64,000 bases of DNA from Candidatus Methylomirabilota bacterium (GCA_035709005.1 DASTFB010000132.1:97737-161736), one strand, 5' to 3'. Shown: positions 20,514 through 29,425, counted from the stretch's first letter. Numbers and translations are program-made. Notes: generated by a model from the sequence alone, not told the origin.

Positions 20514-21190
20514 GCACCGTCCTCGAGACGCCGCCGCCTCGCCGGATCCGCCCGTCCCGGGGAGACGGCCGGCTGCCGCCGACTCTGCCGTCGACGGGGG
20601 GCGACGACGGTCGCGACGGTGACCCGTCGCCGCGGCGGATCGGGTTGGACAACGCGATCCTGGCCACCGTCTTCCTGATCGCCGCGGAGGTGATGTTCTT
20701 TGCCGGGCTGGTCTCGGCCTTCTGGGTGCTGCGCCTTGGCGCCCCGGTCTGGCCGCCGCCCCTGCAACCGCGTCTGCCGGTGGGGATCACCGGCGTGAAC
20801 ACGCTGGTGCTGCTCGGCTCCAGCGTGGCCGTGGTCGCCGCGATGCGGATGTTCCGTGACAGTCGGCGCCGGGCCGCGGTGCGGAGGCTGCAGCTGGCGG
20901 GAACCCTGGGTGGGCTCTTCCTGGTCGTCCAGGGGTACGAGTGGCTGCGCCTCATCGGATTCGGCCTGACGATGTCCTCCAGCACCTACGGGGCGGCCTT
21001 CTACACGCTCATCGGCGCCCACGGCGTCCACGTGCTGGCCGCCCTGAGCTGGCTCAGCGTCACGCTGCTGCTGCTGGCCCGCGGCCGGTTCGCCGATGAA
21101 CACATGGCCGGGGTGCGGGCCTGCGCCCTGTACTGGCACTTCGTGGTGGCGCTGTGGCCGATCCTGTACGTCTCGGTGTATCTGTCGTGA
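20510..21190 (+). CDS. ctaE: Cytochrome c oxidase subunit III, copy 1
   Basis: 226 aa from GTG 20510, which overlaps the preceding stop (GTGA). A Pro/Arg-rich cytoplasmic N-terminus of about 45 residues precedes five hydrophobic helices. Family marks: AEVMFFAGLVSAFWV in the first helix, YEWLRL with the conserved membrane Glu, YTLIGAHGVHVLAALSW and a terminal YWHFVVALWPILY. It stabilises subunit I proton uptake. A second subunit III gene follows 245 bases later; the two are clearly divergent. Confidence 0.93.
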   Translation: MSTVLETPPPRRIRPSRGDGRLPPTLPSTGGDDGRDGDPSPRRIGLDNAILATVFLIAAEVMFFAGLVSAFWVLRLGAPVWPPPLQPRLPVGITGVNTLVLLGSSVAVVAAMRMFRDSRRRAAVRRLQLAGTLGGLFLVVQGYEWLRLIGFGLTMSSSTYGAAFYTLIGAHGVHVLAALSWLSVTLLLLARGRFADEHMAGVRACALYWHFVVALWPILYVSVYLS

Positions 21191-21438
21191 AGCTCGCCGG
21201 CCGGGTGATCCTCGTCACGCTCATCCTGGCGCTGGCCCCGGCGATCGCGCTCGCCTGCCCGGGGTGTCTGAGCTCCGCCTACGGAGACCGGACGTTCAAC
21301 TGGGCGTTCATCGGACTGTTGATCATGCCGTTCGTCGTGGCCGCCGCCATCGGCGGCATCTTCGCCTACGCTTACCTGCGCTCGCGGTCGCGGCGTGCCG
21401 GGCTGCCGGGCGACTACCAACCAGAGGAGACGACATGA
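21187..21438 (+). CDS. 83-aa exported membrane peptide with a CPGC motif
   Basis: GTG start overlapping the previous stop; its own stop overlaps the next ATG. Signal-like helix (about 4-25) ending in ALACPGCLSSAYG, one further membrane helix (about 41-62) and a short basic tail. CPGC at the outer face of the membrane could bind copper or act in thiol chemistry, which would suit oxidase maturation. No family recognised; role is inferred from the motif and place between two subunit III genes. Confidence 0.65.
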   Translation: MKLAGRVILVTLILALAPAIALACPGCLSSAYGDRTFNWAFIGLLIMPFVVAAAIGGIFAYAYLRSRSRRAGLPGDYQPEETT

Positions 21439-22049
21439 GCCAGGTGGCTGTGCACTCGGCCGTCGAGCCGGCCGAGACCCCGCTCACGCCGGAGAGCTGG
21501 GGAAAGCTAGGGATGTGGATCTTCCTGGTCGGCGACGCCGTAGGCTTCGGCGTCCTGCTGGCCTCCTATGGGGCCATGCGGGCTACCAGTGGGGACTGGC
21601 CCAGCCCCTACGAAGTGCTGGGCATCAATCTGACGGCGTTCATGACGTTCCTGCTCATCTGCTCCAGCGTGACGATGGTGAAGGCGCTGGAATGGCTCGG
21701 TCGCGGCGATCGCATCCGGGCCCGCATGTTCCTGGCCTACACGGCGATCGGCGGCGCCATCTTCGTGGGCCTGCAGGCCTACGAGTGGTCGAAGCTGATC
21801 CACGAGGGGCTGCACATCAACGGCAATCCTTGGGGCTCGAGCCTGTTCGGGACGTCGTTCTTCCTCATCACCGGCTTCCACGGCCTGCACGTGACTGGCG
21901 GCGTGCTCTACCTGCTCGCCATGATCCGGTATGTCACCAACCGGCCCGATCCCATGGCCAGCTACAACGCCGTGGAGATCGCCGGGCTCTACTGGCACTT
22001 CGTCGACCTCGTCTGGATCATGGTGTTCACCTTCATGTACCTGCTCTAG
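21435..22049 (+). CDS. ctaE: Cytochrome c oxidase subunit III, copy 2
   Basis: 204 aa, five membrane helices. Marks: GMWIFLVGDAVGFG in helix 1, LQAYEWSKLIHEG with the conserved Glu, ITGFHGLHVTGGVLY and YWHFVDLVWIMVFTFMYLL at the end. This copy has a short N-terminus and is nearer to typical ctaE than copy 1. It may belong to the aa3 enzyme while copy 1 serves another complex, or the two may form one divided site; sequence alone cannot decide. Confidence 0.93.
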   Translation: MSQVAVHSAVEPAETPLTPESWGKLGMWIFLVGDAVGFGVLLASYGAMRATSGDWPSPYEVLGINLTAFMTFLLICSSVTMVKALEWLGRGDRIRARMFLAYTAIGGAIFVGLQAYEWSKLIHEGLHINGNPWGSSLFGTSFFLITGFHGLHVTGGVLYLLAMIRYVTNRPDPMASYNAVEIAGLYWHFVDLVWIMVFTFMYLL

Positions 22050-22061
22050 GGGGCGGAAGCG

Positions 22062-22400
22062 ATGGCGGCGACGACGGCAGAAGCCCACAAGCACCCCAAC
22101 TACATGACGATCTTCTGGTGGCTCGCGGCCCTGACGGTCATCGAGCTGCTGGTGATCTTCCTGCCGCTGGCCAAGTTCACCATCGGCGTGCTGCTGGTGG
22201 GCCTGGCTCTGGGCAAGGCCGCGCTCGTCGCCATGTACTTCATGCACCTGCGCTTCGAGGCGCGAACCATGGGGCTCATCGCCGTCACGCCCCTGGCCAT
22301 CGCCACGCTCCTGGTCTTCCTGCTCCTGCCCGACGGGCTCGCCGTCGACCACAAGAGCTTCACGAAGAAGCCCGCGACCTCGGCGCCTGCCCAGCACTGA
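22062..22400 (+). CDS. Cytochrome c oxidase subunit IV, prokaryotic type
   Basis: 112 aa, three hydrophobic helices (about 15-33, 38-58 and 68-88), with the typical AALVAMYFMHLRFE pattern of the COX4_pro family. It stabilises the oxidase. 12 bases after copy 2 of subunit III, preceded by a ggggcgg stretch. Position at the end of the structural genes is the usual one. Confidence 0.88.
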   Translation: MAATTAEAHKHPNYMTIFWWLAALTVIELLVIFLPLAKFTIGVLLVGLALGKAALVAMYFMHLRFEARTMGLIAVTPLAIATLLVFLLLPDGLAVDHKSFTKKPATSAPAQH

Positions 22401-22408
22401 CGTGAACC

Positions 22409-22837
22409 GTGCCGGCCGAGCCGTTGCTGACCCGGGCTGCCCGGATCGCCGGACGGGCAGTGCGCCTGCGCTGTCCGCGTTGTGGGCAGACGCCGTTGTT
22501 CCCGGGCGCGCCACCCACCCCGCGGCCGGGGAGTTGGGGACGAGCCGTGCGGAGACGGCTCGGGGGCTGGCTGGCCATGGAATCGCAGTGCGGGCTCTGC
22601 GGACTGCGCTACGAGCGGGCGCAGGGCTTCTTCGTGGGCGCCATCTACGTCAACTACGCGGCGACCACGGGCATCGTCATCGCCGGCTACTTCGTGCTGC
22701 GGGCGTGGGCGGATCTGTCGACGGCGGTGCAGTTCGCCATCTGGGTCCCCTTTCTGCTGGTCTTCCCGTTCTGGTTCTTCCGGTGGAGTCGCAGCGTCTG
22801 GCTGGGGCTCGTGTACTTCGTGAGCCCGGAGGCATGA
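22409..22837 (+). CDS. DUF983 zinc-ribbon membrane protein
   Basis: 142 aa, GTG start. An N-terminal CPRC pair (C22, C25) and a second CGLC pair about 40 residues later form a zinc ribbon, followed by two membrane helices. DUF983 proteins often accompany cytochrome oxidase genes; function unknown. The stop overlaps the ATG of the next gene. Confidence 0.85.
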   Translation: MPAEPLLTRAARIAGRAVRLRCPRCGQTPLFPGAPPTPRPGSWGRAVRRRLGGWLAMESQCGLCGLRYERAQGFFVGAIYVNYAATTGIVIAGYFVLRAWADLSTAVQFAIWVPFLLVFPFWFFRWSRSVWLGLVYFVSPEA

Positions 22838-23736
22838 GGGTAGTCGCGGAGAAGGGACGTTGCGACTCTGACCACGTGAGCGAGCGTCCGGTGCGGGTCA
22901 TTCCGGCGGGGCACGGGCGTGGCGCTAGCCCGGGTGCCCGTGCCCTGTTCAATAGACGGACGCTCGCCCGCCTGACGAGAGTCGTGACTGCGGTTCTTGC
23001 GCTTGCATTCTTTGCGACGCCCGTGGCTGCGGCGTACGAGGAGATCGCGGTGCCGGACGGGGCAACCGTCAGCGGCGTCGTGCGCTTCGTGGGGACGCCG
23101 CCCAGGCTGGAGCCGATCCGGGTCAACAAGAACCGCGAGGTGTGCGGCACGTCGAAGGACTCGGAGGCGCTGATGGTCGGCCCGACCGGGGGCGTGCAGG
23201 GCAGCGTGATCCGGATCGAAGGGATCGCCCGGGGCAAGAAGCCGGACGGCGAGCTTCTCATCGACAATCACAGATGCCTGTTCGTGCCTCACGTGAGCGC
23301 TCTCATGGCCGGCACCCGGGCCCGGGTGCGGAACTCGGACCCGGTCCTGCACAACACGCACGGCTTCCACACGGTGGGCGCCGGCCGGCAGACGGTATTC
23401 AACCTGGCCTTGCCCAGCGCGGGCCAGGTGATCGACATCACGAGAAAGCTCACGAAGCCCGGTCCCGTGCGGGTCCTGTGCGACGCGCACCCCCACATGT
23501 TCGCCTGGGTCTACGTCCACACCACCCCCTACGTCGCGATCAGCGACGCGCGAGGCGCGTACCGCATCGACGGCGTGCCCGCGGGCACGTACCGCGTCAC
23601 GATGTGGCACGAAGGCTTCCGGCCCACGGCGGTCGACAAGGACGGTCGCCCCGTCTACGACGAGCCCAGGGTCACCACCAAAGAGGTCACGGTCGCACCG
23701 GGCGCCACGGCGACGGTCGATTTTGAATTGAAGTAG
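22834..23736 (+). CDS. Exported cupredoxin-like protein, paralogue 2
   Basis: 300 aa from ATG 22834 (overlap with DUF983). The first 45 residues are basic and the signal helix only begins near 48, so a later start is possible. Matches paralogue 1 at conserved blocks: VCGTS near the start, LFVPHV, NSDPVLHNTHG and CDAHPHMFAWVYVHTTPY, again giving a His, Cys, His, Met copper set. C-terminal regulatory-like fold (IDGVPAGTYRVTMWHEGFRP). Two such paralogues bracket the oxidase genes; both probably act in the periplasm in copper or electron transfer. Confidence 0.72.
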   Translation: MRVVAEKGRCDSDHVSERPVRVIPAGHGRGASPGARALFNRRTLARLTRVVTAVLALAFFATPVAAAYEEIAVPDGATVSGVVRFVGTPPRLEPIRVNKNREVCGTSKDSEALMVGPTGGVQGSVIRIEGIARGKKPDGELLIDNHRCLFVPHVSALMAGTRARVRNSDPVLHNTHGFHTVGAGRQTVFNLALPSAGQVIDITRKLTKPGPVRVLCDAHPHMFAWVYVHTTPYVAISDARGAYRIDGVPAGTYRVTMWHEGFRPTAVDKDGRPVYDEPRVTTKEVTVAPGATATVDFELK

Positions 23737-23753
23737 GTACGCCAGGAGGGGGC

Positions 23754-25652
23754 ATGTACAGGCACATTTACGTTCCCGTCGACAACTCCGAGCACTCCAA
23801 TCGGGCGATCGACCTCGCCGTGGAGCTGGGGCAGGCGCTGGGAGCGCGGCTGACCGGCTGTCACGTCTACGCGGCCCGCCTGCACGATTACCGCTTCAAA
23901 CAGATGGAGTACACGCTGCCCGAGGAGTACAAGGACGAGCAGGAGCTGGAGCGGCAGCGCAGGATTCACGACTCGCTGATCGCCATGGGCCTGCAACTCA
24001 TCTCCGACTCCTACCTCGACGTCATGGCCAACAAGGCCCGGGCGGCCGGCCTGGCCTTCGCGGCCAAGACCTTCGACGGCAAGCACTACAAGGCGCTGAT
24101 CGACGACGCCACCGCCTCCGACTACGACCTGGTCATCATGGGCGCCCTGGGCATGGGCGCCGTCAAGGACAGCCAGCTGGGATCGGTCACCGAACGATTC
24201 GTGCGCCGCATCGCGACCGATACCCTGGTCGTCCGCAATCACGACGCCCTGCGCGACCAGCAGGGGGCCATCGTGGTGGGGCTCGACGGCTCGCCGCAGT
24301 CCTTCCAGGGCCTCAAGATCGGCATCGCCTTGGCCAAGGCGCTGGGGCGGCCCCTGCAGGCCGTCGCCGTCTACGACCCCTATCTGCACTACGCCATGTT
24401 CAACGGCATCGTGGGCGTCCTGAGCGAGAAGGCGTCCAAGATCTTCCGCTTCAAGGAGCAGGAGCAGCTGCACGAGGAAATCATCGATACGGGTCTGGCC
24501 AAGATCTATCAGTCGCATCTGGAGATCGGCCGGAAGCTGGCCGCGGACGAGGCGGTCGATCTGGGAATCACCCTGCTCGACGGCAAGTGCTTCGAGAAGA
24601 TCTTGACCTACGCCCGCAAGGAGCAGCCCTGGCTGCTCATCCTCGGGCGGATCGGGGTGCATTCCGACGAGCAGGAGCTCGAGCTGGGCTCCAACACCGA
24701 GAACCTCCTGCGCCTGGCCCCCTGCAACGTCCTGCTCACGGGCGGGCGGTTCTATCCGCCGCTCGACGTCAAGGCCGAGGAGATCATCGCCTGGACCGAG
24801 GAGGCGGAAGCCCGGATGGAGCGGGTCCCGCCCCAGGTCAAGGGTGTCGCTCGTACGGCCCTGCTCCGGTACGCCATCGAGCAGGGACACACGGTGATCA
24901 CCAACAAGGTCATCGACGAGGCCATGGCCATCTTCATGCCCACCCGCATGGCCGAGAAGATGCAGATCCTGGCCGAGGACGTGGCCGTGGCCCGGCTTCG
25001 CGCCGACCAGGCCGCGGTGACGGCCATCTGCTCGGTGTGCGGCTACACCGTCAAGGGGCCTAACCCGGTGGTGAGCTGTCCGGTGTGTCGGGCCACGGCC
25101 GACAGGTTCCAGGTCGTCTCCCGCGAGGTCGTGGAAGCCATCGCCTCGCAGGAGGGCGGCGTCGAAGAGGAGGAGTCGCTGCCCGGTGTGGCGGTGAAGT
25201 GGTCCGCCGATGCCCGCGACGCCCTTCGGGAGGTCGCCGACGCCTACCTGCGCCGGCGAGCCAAGGCCCGCGTCGAGAAGTACGCGCGCTCCAAGAGGAT
25301 CCCCGTCATCACGTGCGCACTGGCCCTGCCCCTGATCGAGGATACCGTCGGCCGCGACAAGCTGGGCGCTGGCTGGGATACGTTGCTGGCCAAGACCCGG
25401 TTCGAGCCGGCCGAGGCGCCGGCGCCGGGCCAGCCCGGCGCCTTCGTGTGGACGGAAGACGCCACGGCCCGGCTCAATCGCGTGCCCGCCGGCTTCATGC
25501 GCGACATGACGCGCGAGGAGATCGAGAAGGTCGCCGTCGCCAAAGGCGTCGGCGCGATCGATCTGGCCCTGTGCGAGGAAGGCATCGGCCACGCGCGCCA
25601 GCTGATGAACGAGGTCATCGCCGGATACGTCTCCACCAAGACGCCCCGCTGA
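23754..25652 (+). CDS. Tandem UspA protein with zinc site and three PCP_red domains
   Basis: 632 aa, cytoplasmic. Two universal-stress-protein folds (about 1-155 and 168-335; GALGMGAVKDSQLGSVTERF is the nucleotide-loop region of the first). Then PCP_red domain 1 (about 343-392), a rubredoxin-like four-cysteine site (C426, C429, C442, C445), PCP_red 2 (481-530) and PCP_red 3 (564-612). PCP_red is named after the 57-kDa subunit of protochlorophyllide reductase; no chlorophyll genes are here. The next gene also ends in a PCP_red domain, which implies a shared partner or cofactor. Shine-Dalgarno caggaggggg precedes the ATG. Role unknown. Confidence 0.78.
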   Translation: MYRHIYVPVDNSEHSNRAIDLAVELGQALGARLTGCHVYAARLHDYRFKQMEYTLPEEYKDEQELERQRRIHDSLIAMGLQLISDSYLDVMANKARAAGLAFAAKTFDGKHYKALIDDATASDYDLVIMGALGMGAVKDSQLGSVTERFVRRIATDTLVVRNHDALRDQQGAIVVGLDGSPQSFQGLKIGIALAKALGRPLQAVAVYDPYLHYAMFNGIVGVLSEKASKIFRFKEQEQLHEEIIDTGLAKIYQSHLEIGRKLAADEAVDLGITLLDGKCFEKILTYARKEQPWLLILGRIGVHSDEQELELGSNTENLLRLAPCNVLLTGGRFYPPLDVKAEEIIAWTEEAEARMERVPPQVKGVARTALLRYAIEQGHTVITNKVIDEAMAIFMPTRMAEKMQILAEDVAVARLRADQAAVTAICSVCGYTVKGPNPVVSCPVCRATADRFQVVSREVVEAIASQEGGVEEEESLPGVAVKWSADARDALREVADAYLRRRAKARVEKYARSKRIPVITCALALPLIEDTVGRDKLGAGWDTLLAKTRFEPAEAPAPGQPGAFVWTEDATARLNRVPAGFMRDMTREEIEKVAVAKGVGAIDLALCEEGIGHARQLMNEVIAGYVSTKTPR

Positions 25653-25677
25653 GCGCCGGGGGCCGGACGCGACGCCG

Positions 25678-27000
25678 ATGACGACCGGCGGCGAGCCCTA
25701 CACCGCCTACAGCGTGTCCTGGAACCTCACGCAGCGGTGCAATCTGGAGTGCGCCCATTGCTACATGTCGGCCTTCGCCGGGGCCGACACGCGGGCCGAG
25801 CTCACCACCGCCGAGTGCCGGCGCGTCATCGATGGGATCGCCCAGGTCAATCCCAACGTCTTCTTGATCCTCACCGGAGGCGAGCCGCTCCTGCGCAAGG
25901 ATCTCTGGGAGATCGCCGCCTGGGCCGCCGAGCGCCGCTTCACCACGGTGCTCGGCACCAACGGCGTCCTGCTGCGGGAGCGGGAGGCCGCGCTCATGCG
26001 CCAGCACGGGGTGCTGGGTGCCTCGATCAGCCTGGACTCCACCGTTGCCGCTCGGCACGACGCTTTTCGCCACCTTCCCGGCGCCTGGCAGGGGGCCGTG
26101 CGGGCCACGCGCATCTTGCGCGAGGCCGGTCTGGACTTCTCGCTGCATATGTCCGTGACCGACTGGAACGTGAGCGAGGTGCCGGCGATGATCGACCTGG
26201 CGCGCGAGCTCGGGGCCCGGGTGCTGAACTTCTTCTTCCTGGTCAGGACCGGGCGGGGCCAGAGCCTCAGCGACATCGACGCCGGCGAGTACGAGCGAAT
26301 CCTGGCGTACCTGGCCAGGGTCCAGGATGCGGGAGCGGGCGAGCGCTTCGAGGATCCCTGGTCCACGCCGGTTGGCCGGGCCGACGGGCTGCTGATCCGG
26401 GCGAAGTGCGCGCCACACTTCCGGCGGATCCTCTGGGAGCGCAACCCCCAATCGCCGTTCTTGAAGAACTACGCCCACGGCTCCTGCCCGGCGGGCAAGT
26501 ACTACTGCCGGATCACCCCCGAGGGCGACGTCACCCCCTGCCCGTACATGCCGGTGGCCGTCGGCAACCTGCGCCGCACGTCGTTCGCCGAGCTGTGGCG
26601 ATCGGCGCCGGTGTTCGCCGATCTCCGGGAACCCAGGCTGGGCGGTCGTTGCGGGGCGTGCGAATTCACCAAGCTCTGCGGGGGATGCCGGTGTCGCGCC
26701 TACGCGACGTACGGCGACTATCTGGCCGAGGATCCCGCCTGCGCCTACCAGCCCGGCGCCCACGGCAGCCAGGTGATCGAGCTGCCGGCCACGCTGACCT
26801 TCGGGCTGCCGGTAGCCTACGAGCTCGTCTGGGAAGAGGCCGCGCGGGCTCGGCTCCAGGCGATCCCGTCATTCGCCCGGGGCATGGTCGCGAGGGCCAT
26901 CGAAGCCTATGCCCGTCGCCGCGGCGAGGCCATCATCACTCCCGCGCTGCTCGCTGACGCGCGGGACCAGTGGGGCGCTCGATTCCGCCCACGGGCCTAG
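25678..27000 (+). CDS. Radical SAM/SPASM protein with C-terminal PCP_red domain
   Basis: 440 aa. Radical SAM cluster C21, C25, C28 (CNLECAHC), SAM motif GGEP (67-70), SPASM-type auxiliary cysteines between about 244 and 355 (including C270, C277, C288, C325, C328, C334, C337, C339, C355), then PCP_red (about 383-430, WEEAARARLQAIPSFARG). The layout resembles the NirJ/AhbC/AhbD enzymes that remodel heme side chains, but the exact reaction is not readable. Beside heme A genes and a UspA-PCP_red protein it may tailor a porphyrin or a metal cofactor (inference). Confidence 0.8.
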   Translation: MTTGGEPYTAYSVSWNLTQRCNLECAHCYMSAFAGADTRAELTTAECRRVIDGIAQVNPNVFLILTGGEPLLRKDLWEIAAWAAERRFTTVLGTNGVLLREREAALMRQHGVLGASISLDSTVAARHDAFRHLPGAWQGAVRATRILREAGLDFSLHMSVTDWNVSEVPAMIDLARELGARVLNFFFLVRTGRGQSLSDIDAGEYERILAYLARVQDAGAGERFEDPWSTPVGRADGLLIRAKCAPHFRRILWERNPQSPFLKNYAHGSCPAGKYYCRITPEGDVTPCPYMPVAVGNLRRTSFAELWRSAPVFADLREPRLGGRCGACEFTKLCGGCRCRAYATYGDYLAEDPACAYQPGAHGSQVIELPATLTFGLPVAYELVWEEAARARLQAIPSFARGMVARAIEAYARRRGEAIITPALLADARDQWGARFRPRA

Positions 27001-27476
27001 ATCGGGCCGCGCCCCACGGTCCCGCGCTCGCCGTCGAGCGGCGGTTCAGGGCGGCCGCCCGCGCCTACGGCCTCTATGGAGTGGTGTACCTCGTCGGGGG
27101 GCTCTATCTGATCGCCCACGGGGTGGGAGTGGCCGGAGCTCGGGCAGGCGCGCCGGCCGTTCCCACCATGCTCTACTGGGGCGGGATCGGCCTCGTCCCG
27201 CTCATCCTCATCCCGTTGCTTCTGTGGCGCCGGTGGTCGTGGTTCGGGGGATGGGTGTCGCGGCGGACCTTCGCCTGGCTGGTCGCGGTCCTGCTCGCCG
27301 TACGCGCGTTCAAGGTGGCGGAGGTGGTCCTGGGTGGCGGGGGCACGGTGCCCGCCCCCTGGGGAGGCGAGATCTCGTTTCGCACCGGCGGCGTGGTGTT
27401 CTTGACTGTCACGCTGATGGCGCTCGCGTTCGTCGTGCGTGCCGCCTGGCCGCACACCGCGGGAGGCGACCGGTGA
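26970..27476 (+). CDS. Small four-helix membrane protein, hypothetical
   Basis: 168 aa from GTG 26970, overlapping the radical SAM gene by 31 bases; the true start may be later. Four hydrophobic segments (about 34-52, 65-85, 100-118 and 138-158) with short charged loops. No family recognised. Its stop overlaps the GTG of the Mrp gene, so it is part of the operon. Confidence 0.6.
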   Translation: MGRSIPPTGLDRAAPHGPALAVERRFRAAARAYGLYGVVYLVGGLYLIAHGVGVAGARAGAPAVPTMLYWGGIGLVPLILIPLLLWRRWSWFGGWVSRRTFAWLVAVLLAVRAFKVAEVVLGGGGTVPAPWGGEISFRTGGVVFLTVTLMALAFVVRAAWPHTAGGDR

Positions 27477-28327
27477 AAAGGTATCGAGACATCGCAGGCG
27501 ACGGGGGTTCGGGCGTCGCCGGGCAGGTGCGCGAGCAGCAAGAGCGGATGCGCCGTCGTCTCGCCACCGTCAGTCACGTCCTCGCCGTCGTGTCGGGGAA
27601 GGGGGGCGTGGGCAAGTCGACGCTGACGGGGGCTCTCGCCTGCGCGCTGGCTCTGTCCGGCTGGCGCGTGGGGGTGCTGGACGCCGATCTGAACGGCCCC
27701 ACGATGGCGAAGATCCTGGGGGTGCGCGGCCGGCGCCTGACGATCGCCGGCGACGCCGTGGCGCCGCCGGTCTCCGCGCTGGGCGTCAAGGTGATGTCGA
27801 TGGATCTCTTGCTGCCCTCCGACGCGGCGCCGCTAGCCTGGCGCGCGCCCACCCAGGCCGAGGCGCATACGTGGCGGGGCGCCATGGAAGCCCAGGCGCT
27901 GCGGGAGTTTCTGGCGGACACCGATTGGGGGCTGCTCGACGTGCTCCTGGTCGACCTGCCGCCGGGTACCGATCGCCTCGCCACGGTGACGTCGCTGGTG
28001 CCCATGTCGGGCACAGTGGTGATCACGATCCCTTCCGACCTTTCCCAGTTCGTGGTGCGCAAGGCGATCACGGTGGCCAGGGACGCCGGCGCTCCGGTGC
28101 TGGGCCTCATCGAGAACATGGCCGGCCTCTTTCCCGGGCCTGACGCGTCCGCTATGGCAGGTGAGGCGGGAATCCCGTTTCTGGGCAGCGTCCCCTTCGA
28201 CCGGGCGTTGGCTCTGGCGGCTGACCGTGGCGACCCGCTGGTGGCCGAGCCTCCACACGGCGAGGGGGCTCAAGCCATGGCCGCCATCGCAGCTCGGGTG
28301 CGCGAGGCGCTGACGCTACAGTCCTGA
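27473..28327 (+). CDS. mrp: Mrp/NBP35-family P-loop ATPase
   Basis: 284 aa, GTG start overlapping the preceding stop (GTGA). Deviant Walker A GKGGVGKST near residue 41-49, then DADLNGPTM and DLPPGTDR. The family carries or inserts iron-sulfur clusters; the CxxC seen near the C-terminus of many Mrp proteins is absent here. As the last gene of the operon it could load Fe-S clusters into the radical SAM enzyme. It converges on the next gene, with a 12-base overlap of the 3' ends. Confidence 0.85.
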   Translation: MKRYRDIAGDGGSGVAGQVREQQERMRRRLATVSHVLAVVSGKGGVGKSTLTGALACALALSGWRVGVLDADLNGPTMAKILGVRGRRLTIAGDAVAPPVSALGVKVMSMDLLLPSDAAPLAWRAPTQAEAHTWRGAMEAQALREFLADTDWGLLDVLLVDLPPGTDRLATVTSLVPMSGTVVITIPSDLSQFVVRKAITVARDAGAPVLGLIENMAGLFPGPDASAMAGEAGIPFLGSVPFDRALALAADRGDPLVAEPPHGEGAQAMAAIAARVREALTLQS

Positions 28328-29032
28328 CGGGCAGGTCACGCCCTTCTGGAGCTGATAGTTCGCGACCTTGTAGGTCTTCACGAAGTCGTCCTCCCACGCC
28401 GTCAGCCGCACCGGCCCCCGTGCCGTCTCGCCGTCCCACGCAAGGGTCCGGGCTTCGGCCAGGCGGGACACCGGGGCGCGGCCGCCCAGATACTCCGCCG
28501 CCATCGGCTTCGTGATGAAGACCGCAATGGTCTCGGTCACCGGCCGCTCGCCGGCGTCCCGCGGAGTCGGCTTGGTCCAGTCGAGGATGACGGTGAAGCC
28601 GTCGAGGTTGGGATCGTCGAGCAGGGCCCGCTCGGCGGCCATACGCTTGAGCAGGGGGCCCACGTAGCGCGAGAACATCGCGGCGGCCCGCTCTTCGGCT
28701 TTGAGCCTGGCGAACTGCGGCGAGGCGTCTTGCTCGATATAGACCCGCATCGAGAGGTAGCGTTCGTCCTGGGTCGCGCCCTTGGGGCGGAAGAACCCGA
28801 TCGAGTGCTTGGACACCTCGAGCCAGGGCAGGCAGTGGTAGACCCCTGCGCTCAGCTCGCGGAGGGCCCGCCCGTGGGTCTTGACGAGCCGACGGGCCTT
28901 CTCGGAGGAGTGCTGGTCCATCGGGAGCAGCCGGTCGTCGATGGGGCCTGCCCAGGCCATCGAGCCGGCAGCCGGCGCCGTCAGCAGGAGGAAGGCAAGG
29001 AGCGAGTTGGCGGTGCGTGTCAGCAGTCTCAT
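28316..29032 (-). CDS. Exported protein of unknown function
   Basis: 238 aa from ATG 29032, chosen because a clean signal peptide (RLLTRTANSLLAFLLLTAPAAG) starts there; the frame is open 40 codons further up. The mature part has about 210 residues without a recognised domain, one Cys in YHCLPWLEV and one near the C-terminus (VTCPSGL) that could form a disulfide. Probably periplasmic. Confidence 0.65.
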   Translation of the reverse strand: MRLLTRTANSLLAFLLLTAPAAGSMAWAGPIDDRLLPMDQHSSEKARRLVKTHGRALRELSAGVYHCLPWLEVSKHSIGFFRPKGATQDERYLSMRVYIEQDASPQFARLKAEERAAAMFSRYVGPLLKRMAAERALLDDPNLDGFTVILDWTKPTPRDAGERPVTETIAVFITKPMAAEYLGGRAPVSRLAEARTLAWDGETARGPVRLTAWEDDFVKTYKVANYQLQKGVTCPSGL

Positions 29033-29167
29033 GCCGGGCCGCGTCTGCACGGGGGGTGCCAGAGCCGCAAGAATCGTCTTATCAACGCCTTGGCGGAATT
29101 CCGCACCTCTCATCACCGCGGCCCTCGGGACAAAGTGGCCAGGCGGTGACAAGGCCCGATACGAAGG

Positions 29168-29425
29168 CTACCGCTCGAGAATGGCCTCCTGGCTCACCGT
29201 GATGGCCTTGCCCCACCAGCCCTCTTCTCGGGCGACGGCGATGTCCTCACGGCTGACCCGTGAGGACTTTCCCTCCCGGTTGCGCACGGAGAATCCCATG
29301 TGGGCGCCCGAGGCGAAGTGCGACGGGTGAGACTTCCACGCCTCCCACTCCTCGCTCGTCGCGCAGCCGGTCAGGGCGAAGAGGATGATCAGCAAGACCG
29401 ACATCAGCCAACACGTGCTCCGCAT
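29168..29425 (-). CDS. Small lipoprotein
   Basis: 85 aa from ATG 29425, preceded by caggagga. Signal with lipobox LTGC (cleavage before Cys in ALTGCATSEEWEAW). The mature part is about 65 residues and polar, with SHPSHFASGAHMGFS. Similar short TSEEWxxWxSHPxHFASGxH lipoproteins occur in related genomes as far as I recall; function unknown. Confidence 0.7.
   Translation of the reverse strand: MRSTCWLMSVLLIILFALTGCATSEEWEAWKSHPSHFASGAHMGFSVRNREGKSSRVSREDIAVAREEGWWGKAITVSQEAILER

Noticed and set aside
22402-23736. 444-codon frame joining DUF983 and the cupredoxin-like gene
   Set aside because: Upstream part is DUF983 in another phase; ATG 22834 overlaps its stop.
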